Assembly: GCF_003072125.1 (NCBI RefSeq)
Contig: NZ_QCYH01000004.1
Span: forward strand, 186,001-250,000
Length of the DNA: 64,000 bases
Direction: 5' to 3'
Source: Pelagivirga sediminicola
GTDB lineage: Bacteria; Pseudomonadota; Alphaproteobacteria; Rhodobacterales; Rhodobacteraceae
This document shows, in pieces, positions 1 through 8,728 of the stretch (position 1 is the first letter of the stretch; each line of letters begins with the position of its first letter). The translations under genes were made by a program, and so were the position numbers. Under the pieces are notes generated by a model. That model had not been told where the DNA came from and did no database searches. It worked only from the letters and a program-made list of their open reading frames with translations.

Positions 1-489
1 GATATTGCCGGTCCAATAGACATCCACCCGGTCGCCGGGCCGCAGGAAGCCGGACACGCCCGAAATGCTGTCCACCTTGATGGTGAAGGCGCGCATGCCG
101 CGCTCCAGCTTGGTCGTGATGCCGGCATCCATGCCGGGGGCGGTCACCTTCACGGCCAGAACCGCCTCGTTCTTTTCCATGGCGCGCACGACCCGTCGCA
201 GTTTGCCGGAGCCCTCGGGGAACATCTGTTCTTCGGTCTGAAAAATGCCTTCGGGCAGGGAGGCGGCGGGGTACTGGACCAGGCGCACATCCTCGGGCTT
301 GATCCGCTCGCCGTATTTCAGGCTGCGCTCGGCGACATAAACAGTGGCCGTCTCGAAGGCCGGGGCGCGCATGCCGCGCTCCTGCTCCAGCGCCGATTGA
401 TACAATTGGATACGGCCCTGAACCATGTAGACGGCAAAGCCCGCAAGGCCGAGGCCGAGCAGAAGGACCAATCCGAAGACCAGGCGCAT
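1..489 (-). CDS. cpaB: Flp pilus assembly protein CpaB, 3' end outside window
   Basis: CpaB is a periplasmic/inner-membrane component of the Tad (Flp) pilus machine. I translated this open frame from the sequence; it has no stop inside the window, so only the first 163 residues are present. It starts with a single membrane anchor (residues about 3-20, starting MRLVFGLVLLLGLGL), followed by a SAF-like region (AERSLKYGERIKPEDV, about residues 53-68) and a segment with GFLRPGDRVDVYW typical of the RcpC/CpaB domain. The start is supported by AAAGGA 7 bases upstream. It lies downstream of the Flp pilin on the same strand, the usual beginning of a tad locus (flp, cpaB, cpaC...), the rest of which would lie left of position 1. 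Family assignment is confident. Confidence 0.9.
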   Translation of the reverse strand, partial: MRLVFGLVLLLGLGLAGFAVYMVQGRIQLYQSALEQERGMRAPAFETATVYVAERSLKYGERIKPEDVRLVQYPAASLPEGIFQTEEQMFPEGSGKLRRVVRAMEKNEAVLAVKVTAPGMDAGITTKLERGMRAFTIKVDSISGVSGFLRPGDRVDVYWTGNI

Positions 490-701
490 GGTGTATCCTT
501 TCAAGTTTCAATGTTCCGCTGCTGCGCGATGCTGCGCCCGGCGGTATGGAATGAGCAGCATATTCGCGGCTGATTGTGTCGAAACGGCGGAAAGTCCGGG
601 ACAATTCGGTGATTTCCGGCGAATTAGTTCCGAATTTTCAAGGCGGGCTTCGCCTACGCATCGCAAATCAGAGAAACCATTGGTGATGGCCCGTATGCAG
701 G

Positions 702-733
702 AAGGGCCACAAATCGGCAGATTTGCGACCCTT
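702..733 (-). promoter_or_regulatory. Hairpin between flp and cpaB, possible attenuator or mRNA stabiliser
   Basis: On the minus strand AAGGG and CGCAAATC pair with GATTTGTG and CCCTT around a TGCC loop, giving a long stem interrupted by one mismatch. No run of T follows it, so it is not a standard intrinsic terminator. Its position just after the pilin gene would suit a structure that keeps the major pilin transcript more abundant than the downstream assembly genes. That role is inference. The rest of the 490-771 gap shows no gene I can support. Confidence 0.45.
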
Positions 734-771
734 CGTAATTTGTTTCGATCTGATCAGGACTAAAAGGCAGA

Positions 772-996
772 TTAGAGGCCCGAGCCGGGAACCGATTCCG
801 AGTTCAGCTCGCCCAAGCCTTGAATCGTACCGGAGTTCAAGCCAGACTCGATTTCGCCAGCCAAGTTGTTGACACCGCCGCGAACAGCCGCAACGCCGGC
901 GATGCCCAGGCCGACGACGGCTGCGGTCAGCACGACCCAGTCAACTGTAACGGCACCGTCTTCGTCTGCGCGGAAATTCTTGATGAAATTGATCAT
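772..996 (-). CDS. flp: Flp family type IVb pilin
   Basis: Small major pilin of the Tad pilus, 74 residues from the ATG at 996, which has GGAGGG upstream; the longer frame to 1098 lacks such a site. A short charged leader (MINFIKNFRADEDG) precedes a hydrophobic helix (VVLTAAVVGLGIAGVAAV). The expected prepilin peptidase cleavage is after Gly14, leaving AVTVDW. Position 5 of the mature pilin is Asp (counting A1 V2 T3 V4 D5), where most type IV pilins have Glu. This Asp form is, from memory, common in roseobacter Flp pilins. The Gly/Ser/Asn-rich tail is typical of the family. Export and assembly need the prepilin peptidase and CpaF/TadB/TadC, not seen here. The cpaB gene lies downstream on the same strand. 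Confidence 0.88.
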   Translation of the reverse strand: MINFIKNFRADEDGAVTVDWVVLTAAVVGLGIAGVAAVRGGVNNLAGEIESGLNSGTIQGLGELNSESVPGSGL

Positions 997-1323
997 TGTT
1001 GGTCCCTCCAAAGGATCATCAGGTTTACTCAGGTTTCTCACCGTTTTGCTGTTCGGGGCCGCCTCTCTCTGTTGGCCCCTAGCGCCTCGGATGAACATAT
1101 ATAGCCCCTCAATGAAGGCACAAATTGGGCGCGATTGGACCGATTTTGGAGCAGCCTTGCTTTTGTGACGGATGCAGGGTCAAGCGTATGAAATGATGAC
1201 GTAAAATAGTTTATAAAAATCTAATTCGACAAGATTTCACCATCCCGAGACTGGCCGAAAAGCCCTGTTTTGGCCCCCTGGCTGCGGCTTTGACTGGCGC
1301 GAAGGCGCTTTATTTGCGATAAA
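997..1323. other. Divergent intergenic region between flp and a lytic transglycosylase gene
   Basis: This 327-base stretch has no supportable gene. It holds the flp promoter region on the left, including a roughly 90-base 5' untranslated leader, and a conspicuously AT-rich segment (about 1185-1235, including TTTATAAAAATCTAATTC) in otherwise GC-rich DNA. That segment may carry the promoter for the rightward gene. I could not align a convincing -35/-10 pair there. Confidence 0.5.
1096..1123 (-). promoter_or_regulatory. Candidate sigma-70 promoter for flp
   Basis: On the minus strand TTGTGC (1123-1118) and TATATG (1101-1096) are separated by 16 bases, giving a plausible -35/-10 pair about 100 bases upstream of the pilin start codon. 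This is a sequence match only; no transcription start is known. Confidence 0.4.
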
Positions 1324-2208
1324 TTGCGCAAAACGAACAACAGGCAGCAGGCAGGCATCCCCTTGCGATATGTCACGACACCGATTCTGGCGCTTGCGCT
1401 TGGCTGCGCCCATCCGGCGCTGGCCGCCGATCCCGCGCCTTTCCCGGATTTCACGTTCAAGATGAGCAAACCGCCCCAGAAGGGCACAAAAAAGCGCATC
1501 ACCGTTCAGATCGAGCCGGGCGATCAGCCCCCGCCGGCAGGCTCGACCCCGCGCCGCGATGCAGGGGACGAAGCCGTGCCCGATGTGCCGGATGTTCCGT
1601 CCGTGCGCGTCGCAAAATACGAGTGGTTCTGGGATGTCGTCACGCCGGGCTATTCCGACGCCGGCACCCTCCGCTTTGACGAGGCGCTGGGCAAGCTGTC
1701 CAAACCGCCCGAGGGCAAACCCGCGCCGCGCTACCGGCTGCAGGACATTCAGACCATCGCGACGGCGCAGGGCCAGAATATCCTGAGCGCGACGGTCGGC
1801 ACCAATGTCTCGCCCGCGCTGGTGCTGGCGGTGATCGCCGTCGAATCGGGCGGGCGCGGCAACGCGGTCAGCGAGAAGGGCGCGCAGGGCATCATGCAAC
1901 TGATCCCGGATACGGCCGCGCGGTTCGGCGTGACCGATGCGCTGTCGGAGGCGCAGAACATCAAGGGCGGCGTCGCCTATCTGGACTGGCTGCTGAAGGA
2001 GTTCGGCGGCGATCCGATCCTGGCGCTGGCGGGCTACAACGCGGGCGAGAACGCCGTTAAATCCAACCGGGGCGTGCCGCCCTATGCCGAGACGCGCGAT
2101 TACGTGCCCAAGGTGCTGGCGGCTTATGATCTGGCGCGCGGGCTGTGCAAGACGCGCCCGCAGTTCATATCGGATGGCTGCGCGCTGAACCTTGCCATGA
2201 ACGATTAA
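1324..2208 (+). CDS. Lytic transglycosylase, SLT domain
   Basis: Periplasmic murein-cleaving enzyme of the soluble lytic transglycosylase fold. The C-terminal half carries the SLT signatures: IAVESGGRGN with the catalytic Glu (residue 174 counted from 1324), then GAQGIMQLIPDTA, and the substrate-groove motif AGYNAGENAV. An N-terminal signal peptide ends near HPALA|ADP. Two TTG starts are possible in frame: 1324, and 1363, which gives a tidier signal peptide. Neither has a strong ribosome site. The middle (residues 40-135) is low-complexity and proline-rich. Its closeness to tad genes suggests a role in opening the wall for pilus assembly, but this is inference. A palindromic repeat follows directly after the stop. 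Confidence 0.85.
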   Translation: MRKTNNRQQAGIPLRYVTTPILALALGCAHPALAADPAPFPDFTFKMSKPPQKGTKKRITVQIEPGDQPPPAGSTPRRDAGDEAVPDVPDVPSVRVAKYEWFWDVVTPGYSDAGTLRFDEALGKLSKPPEGKPAPRYRLQDIQTIATAQGQNILSATVGTNVSPALVLAVIAVESGGRGNAVSEKGAQGIMQLIPDTAARFGVTDALSEAQNIKGGVAYLDWLLKEFGGDPILALAGYNAGENAVKSNRGVPPYAETRDYVPKVLAAYDLARGLCKTRPQFISDGCALNLAMND

Positions 2209-2209
2209 G

Positions 2210-2251
2210 GCGTTTCGCGAAAAACCTGCATTACAGATTTCCGCGAAACGC
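2210..2251 (+). repeat. Palindromic intergenic repeat, GCGTTTCGC family, copy 1
   Basis: The ends GCGTTTCGCG and CGCGAAACGC form a perfect 10-bp stem around a spacer containing AAAAACCTG and ACAGATTT. It begins 2 bases after the transglycosylase stop codon. Copy 2 at 47658 shares nearly all of these bases. A related fragment (AGCGAAACGTTTTAAAG) lies at 2303-2319. Confidence 0.8.
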
Positions 2252-2317
2252 TCGCAACATTCAAGCGTGGCCCGTTTTGTCTTTAGTTGCTGGCTCACTT
2301 AGAAGCGAAACGTTTTA

Positions 2318-2343
2318 AAGGCGGCGCCTCTCGGCACCGCCTT
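2318..2343 (-). terminator. Probable terminator of scoAB
   Basis: On the minus strand AAGGCGGTGCC pairs with GGCGCCGCCTT (one G-U pair) around a GAGA loop, followed by TTAAAACG. The T-tract is weak. The location 28 bases after the scoB stop fits an operon end. Confidence 0.5.
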
Positions 2344-2370
2344 CTGTGTAAGCCGCAATCCGGCGCCTCG

Positions 2371-2993
<623 letters not shown>

Positions 2994-2994
<1 letters not shown>

Positions 2995-3698
2995 TATGCG
3001 TCCTCCCGCTTGCGTGTCGTAACCTGCTCGATCCGCTTTTCATGCTCGCCCTGGATCAGGCGGTGCACATAAATGCCGGGCAGGTGGATGTGGTCGGGGT
3101 CCAGCGAGCCGCGGGGCACGATTTCCTCGACCTCGGCGACGCAGATCTTGCCGCACATCGCCGCGGGCGGGTTGAAGTTGCGCGCGGTCTTGCGAAAGAT
3201 CAGGTTGCCGGTGTCATCGGCCTTCCACGCCTTGACGATGGCCAGATCCGCGACGATCCCGCGCTCGAGGATATAGGTCTCGCCGTCGAAATCCTTGTGC
3301 TCCTTGCCCTCGGCCACTTGCGTGCCGACGCCGGTCTTGGTGTAGAAACCGGGAATGCCCGCGCCGCCGGCGCGCATCCGCTCGGCCAGCGTGCCTTGGG
3401 GATTGAACTCGATCTCAAGCTCGCCTGCCAGATACTGGCGCATGAATTCGGCGTTCTCGCCGACATAGGAGCTCATCATCTTCCTGACCTGCCGCGTCTG
3501 CAGCAGGATCCCGATGCCGAAATCATCGACGCCCGCATTGTTGCTGGCAAAGGTCAGATCCTTGGTCCCGGCCTTCTTGATCGCTGCGAGCAGCAATTCA
3601 GGTATGCCGCACAGGCCAAAGCCGCCGGCGGCGATGGTCATGCCGTCGAACAGCACCCCATCCAGCGCAGCGGCGGCGTCAGGATACACTTTCTTCAT
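2994..3698 (-). CDS. scoA: 3-oxoacid CoA-transferase subunit A
   Basis: Alpha subunit of the ketoacid CoA-transferase, 234 residues. The glycine-rich [12 protein letters not shown] motif and [10 protein letters not shown] match the subunit A family. I chose the ATG at 3698 because AGGGGTG lies 7 bases upstream and the protein then begins [14 protein letters not shown], as in homologues; the upstream extension to 3761 has no such support. It is first in the scoAB operon. The gene upstream (the L,D-transpeptidase) ends about 140 bases away. Confidence 0.92.
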
Positions 3699-3837
3699 GG
3701 ATACACCCCTATCATGGCACGATTGCCTGCGGTTGTGGGGCAGTCCGGCGCCAAGAGTCAATGCTCCCGCCGCCGCAACCGCCCCTTATAGGGGTTACTA
3801 CATAGGGGTAACTACCTAAACCGGCGCCCCCCAAGGA

Positions 3838-4404
3838 TCAGATGATGCGCACCTGCGTGCCGATCGGGGTGATCTCGAACAACTCCTGGATCTTGGCGTT
3901 GTAAAGCCCGATGCAGCCCGAGGACGATTTGCGTCCGATCTTGCGCGTATCGTGCGTGCCGTGGATCAGGTAGGCGGGCCACGTCAGATACATGGCATGC
4001 GTGCCCAGCGGGTTGCCGGGGCCGGGCGGCATGTAATCGGGCAGATCGGGGTTTTCGGCCTTCATGTTCGCCGTCGGCGTCCAGTCGGGGCCGATCTTCT
4101 TGCGCACGATCTTGGTATAGCCCGTGCGGGTCAGCGCATCCGTCATCGGAACGGAGGTTGGGTAGACGCGGTAATCGCTCGCGTCGGAGTTCCAGTAATG
4201 CAGCGCGCGCGAACCTGTGTCGCACACGATCGCACCGGATCCCAGCGAATCGAAATGATCCTGCCAGTTCTGCGTGACAAAGCTGGACGCATTGCGGCGC
4301 GTTCCGTCGACCTGAGCGCGCACGATACCCGGCGTGGCCAGCGTAACAAACGCAGCGGCCCCACCGGCCAGCGCGGCACGGCGGTTGAATTTGGTATCGG
4401 TCAT
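3838..4404 (-). CDS. L,D-transpeptidase, YkuD domain, Tat-exported
   Basis: Periplasmic L,D-transpeptidase of the YkuD/ErfK family, which makes 3-3 cross-links in peptidoglycan or attaches proteins to it. It is 188 residues from the ATG at 4404. The catalytic block has HGTHDTR (His148) and SSSGCIGLYNAKI (Cys164), the family's His/Cys signature. The N-terminus KFNRRAALAGGAAA followed by a hydrophobic stretch and VRAQ resembles a twin-arginine signal peptide, so it is probably exported folded. No lipobox or LysM domain is visible. It is monocistronic as far as the spacing shows. Confidence 0.85.
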   Translation of the reverse strand: MTDTKFNRRAALAGGAAAFVTLATPGIVRAQVDGTRRNASSFVTQNWQDHFDSLGSGAIVCDTGSRALHYWNSDASDYRVYPTSVPMTDALTRTGYTKIVRKKIGPDWTPTANMKAENPDLPDYMPPGPGNPLGTHAMYLTWPAYLIHGTHDTRKIGRKSSSGCIGLYNAKIQELFEITPIGTQVRII

Positions 4405-4550
4405 GTCGCGAATCCTCTCATCATGGTGGGCGCAGGTAAGCACCCTTATACGTAAAATGAAGTTTGCGCGAGTATGGTTCCAATAACAAAGCCGTGTAAT
4501 GTCCGGTGCCGGGGCGCGGGCAAATGCGCTGCCCGGCCCGCCGGGATGCG

Positions 4551-7244
4551 TTACCCGGCCTTGGTCTTTTTCGGCGCGGCCTTCTTGGGCGCGGCTTTTT
4601 TCGCTGCCGGTTTCTTGGCGGCTGCCTTTTTGGCCGGAGCCTTCTTCTTGGCGGTGCCCTTGCCGGATTTCGCGGCCTTTTCGGCGATCAATTCGACCGC
4701 CATGTCGATGGTCACATCGGCAGGCTCGGTTCCCTTGGGCAGGGTCGCGTTGACCTTCTCCCACTTGACGTAGGGGCCATAGCGTCCCTCCATCACGTTG
4801 ATCGCGCCGCCGCTTTCGGGATGCTCGCCCAGTTCCTTGAGGGGGGCGGCGGCGGCACGCCCGGCGCCGCGGCTGGCCAGCTTTTGTGCCAGCACCTCGA
4901 CCGCGCGGTTCATCCCGATGGTGAACACCTCGTCCACCTCCTTGAGATTGGCGTAAAGCTTGCCATGCCGGACGAACGGGCCATAGCGGCCAATCCCGGC
5001 CTCGATCATCTCGCCATCGTCGGGATGCGCGCCCACCTCGCGCGGCAGGCTGAGCAGCGTCAGCGCCTTTTCCAGATCCATCGCATCTGGCGTCCAGCCC
5101 TTGGGCAGCGACGCACGGGGCGGTTTCTTGTTCTCCTCGGTCGCCTCGCCGCGCTGCACGTAAGGGCCGAAGCGGCCAGAGCGCAGGGAAATCTCATCGC
5201 CCTGATCCTCGCCCAGCACACGGTCCCCGGCCTCGGCGGCATCGGCGCCGATGGGGCGGGTATAGCGGCACTCGGGATAGCGCCCGCAGCCGACGAAACC
5301 GCCGGATTTGGAGGTCTTGAGATGCAGCTTGCCCTCGCCGCAGAGCGGGCAGATGCGCGGATCGCCGCCATCCTCGCGCGGCGGATAAAGCGTGGGCGCC
5401 AGCGCATCGTCCAGAACGTCCAGCACCTCGGCGATGCGCAACTCGGACGTCTCGGCGATGGCGGCGGAGAAATCACGCCAGAACCGCGTCAGGATGTCCT
5501 TCCAGTCCGCCTCGCCCGCGCTGACATGGTCCAGCTCTTCCTCAAGGTTGGCAGTGAATTCATAGCCGACATATTGCTTGAAGAAATTGAGCAGGAAGAT
5601 CGTGACGATGCGCCCCTTGTCCTCGGGGATCAGGCGGTTGCCGTCCTTGCGCACATATTCGCGGTCCTGGATCGTGGTCACGATGCTGGCATAGGTCGAG
5701 GGGCGGCCGATGCCCAGCTCTTCCATCCGCTTGACCAGCGTCGCCTCGGTATAGCGCGGCGGCGGTTGGGTGTGCGATTGCAGACCCAGAACGGCGGCGT
5801 TTTCCGACAGGATGGCGGCGTCGTGGCGCGCCATGCCTTGCGCGCTGTCCTCGACCACGCTTTCGGACTTGTCGGCCTTGGCGAACTGGTCGCGCAGGCC
5901 CGATTTGCCAAAGGCGGCCTTGTCACCCTCGGCGATCTGCGGCAGGCGCGCGTCGTTTTCGTCGTCCGAGACATCGTCGCGGCCTTCCTCGTAGACGCGC
6001 AGGAACCCGTCGAACAGCACCACCTGCCCTGTGGCGCGCAGGCCGATCTGGCCATCCTCGCTGCCGATCTCGACCGTGGTGCGCTCCAGCCGCGCGCCTT
6101 CCATCTGGCAGGCCAGCGTGCGCTTCCAGATCAGATCATAGAGCCGCGCCTGATCGCGGTCGGTGATCTTCAGCGCGGCAGCGTCGCGCGTCATTTCCGT
6201 GGGGCGGATACACTCATGCGCTTCCTGCGCGTTCTTTGCCTTGTTCTTGTAGATGCGGGGGGAGGAGGGCACGTATTCCTTGCCATAGCGCTCGGCGATG
6301 GCGTCGCGTGCGGCTGTCACCGCCTCGGGCGCCATGTCGATGCCGTCGGTCCGCATGTAGGTGATGTGGCCCGCTTCATAAAGCCGCTGCGCCGCGCTCA
6401 TGGTCTGGCGCGCGCCCATGCCGAACTTGCGGCTGGCCTCCTGCTGAAGCGTCGAGGTCATGAAGGGCGCCGAGGGGTTGCGGCTGGCCGGTTTCGCCTC
6501 GACCGAGGTGACTTTGAGCGCGCGGGAGGATACGGCCTGCACCGCCATTTCGGCCTGCGTGGCGTTCGCCAGATCGAACTTTTCCAGCTTCTTGCCCGCC
6601 AGAGTGGTCAGCCGCGCCTCGTATTCCTGCCCGCGCGGGGTGGAAAGCAGCGCCTTGACGGACCAGTATTCGCGCGCGTTGAACGCCTCGATCTCCATCT
6701 CGCGCTCGACGATCAGGCGCAGGCAGACCGATTGCACGCGCCCCGCCGATTTCGCGCCGGGCAATTTGCGCCACAAAACAGGGCTGAGGTTAAACCCGAC
6801 CAGATAATCCAGCGCGCGGCGGGCCAGATAGGCCTCGACCAGCGGCGCGTCGACCTGGCGCGGATTGGCCATCGCTTCGGTCACGGCGGCCTTGGTGATG
6901 GCGTTGAACACCACGCGGCTGACCGGCGTGTCCTTGTTGATGGCCTTGCGCTTGCGCAGCGCCTCTTCCAGATGCCAGCTGATCGCCTCGCCCTCGCGGT
7001 CGGGGTCGGTCGCGAGGATCAGGGAGTTGTCCTTGGCCAGCGCGTCGGCGATCGCCTTGACGTGCTTTTTACTGTCGGCGCCCACTTCCCACTTCATGTC
7101 AAAGCTGTTGTCGGGATCGACCGAGCCGTCCTTGGGCGGCAGGTCACGCACGTGGCCGTAGGAGGCAAGCACCGTGTAATTAGGCCCCAGATACTTGTTG
7201 ATTGTCTTGGCCTTGGCCGGGGATTCGACGACGACGACGGGCAT
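4551..7244 (-). CDS. topA: DNA topoisomerase I
   Basis: Type IA topoisomerase that relaxes negative supercoils. It is 897 residues from the ATG at 7244, which has GAGAGG upstream. The N-terminal TOPRIM domain starts VVVVESPAKAKTI with the conserved Glu7; the active-site tyrosine is in GHITYMRTDG (about residue 295). A Cys4 zinc motif (CPLCGEG ... GCGRYPEC, about residues 628-655) follows, then three short C-terminal repeats of the type RYGPYVKW. The protein ends in a lysine/alanine-rich tail (KKAAAKKPAAKKAAPKK), likely a DNA-binding basic tail. dprA lies upstream on the same strand, a neighbourhood seen in many alphaproteobacteria. Confidence 0.97.
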   Translation of the reverse strand: MPVVVVESPAKAKTINKYLGPNYTVLASYGHVRDLPPKDGSVDPDNSFDMKWEVGADSKKHVKAIADALAKDNSLILATDPDREGEAISWHLEEALRKRKAINKDTPVSRVVFNAITKAAVTEAMANPRQVDAPLVEAYLARRALDYLVGFNLSPVLWRKLPGAKSAGRVQSVCLRLIVEREMEIEAFNAREYWSVKALLSTPRGQEYEARLTTLAGKKLEKFDLANATQAEMAVQAVSSRALKVTSVEAKPASRNPSAPFMTSTLQQEASRKFGMGARQTMSAAQRLYEAGHITYMRTDGIDMAPEAVTAARDAIAERYGKEYVPSSPRIYKNKAKNAQEAHECIRPTEMTRDAAALKITDRDQARLYDLIWKRTLACQMEGARLERTTVEIGSEDGQIGLRATGQVVLFDGFLRVYEEGRDDVSDDENDARLPQIAEGDKAAFGKSGLRDQFAKADKSESVVEDSAQGMARHDAAILSENAAVLGLQSHTQPPPRYTEATLVKRMEELGIGRPSTYASIVTTIQDREYVRKDGNRLIPEDKGRIVTIFLLNFFKQYVGYEFTANLEEELDHVSAGEADWKDILTRFWRDFSAAIAETSELRIAEVLDVLDDALAPTLYPPREDGGDPRICPLCGEGKLHLKTSKSGGFVGCGRYPECRYTRPIGADAAEAGDRVLGEDQGDEISLRSGRFGPYVQRGEATEENKKPPRASLPKGWTPDAMDLEKALTLLSLPREVGAHPDDGEMIEAGIGRYGPFVRHGKLYANLKEVDEVFTIGMNRAVEVLAQKLASRGAGRAAAAPLKELGEHPESGGAINVMEGRYGPYVKWEKVNATLPKGTEPADVTIDMAVELIAEKAAKSGKGTAKKKAPAKKAAAKKPAAKKAAPKKAAPKKTKAG

Positions 7245-7348
7245 GAAATTCCTCTCCACTCGGGGCGGCTCTTATGGCGGGGCACCATGTGGGGGCGCAA
7301 GAGGGATTGTCAATGCGGCCGCTTTTCGCGCTTTTTCGGGCGGTGTCG

Positions 7349-8494
7349 CTACTCGGCCAGCGACAAAAGGCCGCCTGCCTGCCTGCGGATCCGCCCGTCC
7401 AGTTCAAGATCGATCAGCGCCGGCGCCACGGCGCGGGCCGGCGTGCCCAGATCGCGGATCAGTTGATCCTCGGCCAGGGGTGAGGGGCCAAGACGGCCCA
7501 GGATGCGGCCATGCAGATCGGCTGTCTCCTGCAGCGTGCGGGTTTGCGGCGGGGCGGGGGGAATTGCCGTCTCCAGCGGCAGATCGGGTTGCGCAGGCTC
7601 GGCCGCGGGCAGCGCCTCGATCACGTCGGCGGCGCTGCGCACCAGCCGCGCGCCGTCGCGGATCAGCATGTTGCACCCGGCGGCGCGCGCGTCGAACGGA
7701 TGGCCCGGCACCGCCAGCACCTCGCGGCCCTGATCCAGCGCATCGCGCGCAGTGATGAGCGAGCCGGATTTCGCCGCCGCCTCCACCACCACCACCGCCG
7801 AGGCAAGACCGCTGATGATCCGGTTGCGGCGCGGAAAATGGCGCGCCTGCGGCTGGGTTCCCATCGGCATTTCCGACAGGCGCACGCCGCAGCGCAGGAT
7901 ATCGCCCGCCAGCTTGGCATTCTCGGCCGGGTACATCACATCGACGCCCCCGGCCATGACCGCGATCGTGCCGCCCTCAAGCGTCGCGGTGTGGGCGGCG
8001 GTATCGATGCCGCGGGCAAGGCCCGAGACGATCACATATCCCGATTTCGACAACTCTCCGGCCAGCGCGCGAGCCATGCGGGTGCCCAGGGAGGAGGCGT
8101 TGCGCGCGCCGACCATGCCGATCTTGGGCCGTGCCAGCGCGCCCAGATCGCCCAAGGCCCACAGGATGGGGGGCGGATCGGGAATGTCGCGCAACAGCGG
8201 CGGATAGAGCGGATCGGTCACGCAGATCATCTGCGCCCCGGCAATGCGTGCCGCGCGCAACTCGGCCAGGACGACGCCTTCGGGACAAAGGGTGTAGTCA
8301 TCCATTCCGGCGGCCTTGGCCACGTCCGGCAGCGCCGCCAATGCGGCCTGCGCCGTGCCATGCTCGGCCAGCAGGCGGTAAAAGGTCGCAACGCCCACGC
8401 GCCGCGATCGCAAGAGGCGAAGCCACGACACCCGATCATCTTCCGTGGTGGGTGGGAGTGGGGGGTGAGTGGAAGGATGTGTTTCCTCGGACAT
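7349..8494 (-). CDS. dprA: DNA-processing protein DprA
   Basis: Cytoplasmic single-stranded DNA-binding protein that loads RecA on incoming DNA in natural transformation. It is 381 residues from the ATG at 8494, with GGCGAGG upstream. The Rossmann-like core shows GARNASSLGTRMARALA, SGLARGIDTAAH, and FPRRNRIISGL, all DprA signatures. A C-terminal winged-helix segment (about residues 310-380) is present. It lies 104 bases upstream of topA. Its presence alone does not show that the organism is competent, as dprA is nearly universal. Confidence 0.95.
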   Translation of the reverse strand: MSEETHPSTHPPLPPTTEDDRVSWLRLLRSRRVGVATFYRLLAEHGTAQAALAALPDVAKAAGMDDYTLCPEGVVLAELRAARIAGAQMICVTDPLYPPLLRDIPDPPPILWALGDLGALARPKIGMVGARNASSLGTRMARALAGELSKSGYVIVSGLARGIDTAAHTATLEGGTIAVMAGGVDVMYPAENAKLAGDILRCGVRLSEMPMGTQPQARHFPRRNRIISGLASAVVVVEAAAKSGSLITARDALDQGREVLAVPGHPFDARAAGCNMLIRDGARLVRSAADVIEALPAAEPAQPDLPLETAIPPAPPQTRTLQETADLHGRILGRLGPSPLAEDQLIRDLGTPARAVAPALIDLELDGRIRRQAGGLLSLAE

Positions 8495-8644
8495 CGTAGC
8501 CTCGCCTGCTTGCAGAATCAGGTGTAGCGCACGGATGGTTAACATCGCGTAAACCAAACATCGAAACTCAGCCGAACAGGGGGATCAGATCAAGGCGGCC
8601 CCTGTGCAAGCCATTCAAGCCCGTCCGTATTTCGCGGTGGTTTG

Positions 8645-8668
8645 GGCATTTTCTTGGTGCAAATACCC
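8645..8668 (-). repeat. Two-part intergenic motif (GAGTATTT + CCAAGATGAAG family), copy 1
   Basis: Read on the minus strand it is GGGTATTTGCA followed by CCAAGAAAATG. It sits inside a larger inverted repeat: GGTTTGGG (8639-8646) and CCCAAACC (8666-8673) flank it. It is between tldD and dprA, in the same direction as both genes. Confidence 0.6.
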
Positions 8669-8728
8669 AAACCCTGTCTTTTCGTCCGGCGCGGCCAGCT
8701 GATCCGGTGGATGGCGCGGCCCATATGG

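Noticed and set aside
2210-2251. Palindromes read simply as intrinsic terminators
   Set aside because: Stem sequences and parts of the loops are shared between loci and T-runs are missing, so they are reported as a repeat family, although they may also affect transcript ends.
4506-7466. 986-codon ORF on the plus strand opposite topA
   Set aside because: It is antisense to a clearly recognisable topoisomerase, has a His/Arg/Leu/Gly-rich shadow composition and no domain. High-GC codon use keeps the opposite frame open.
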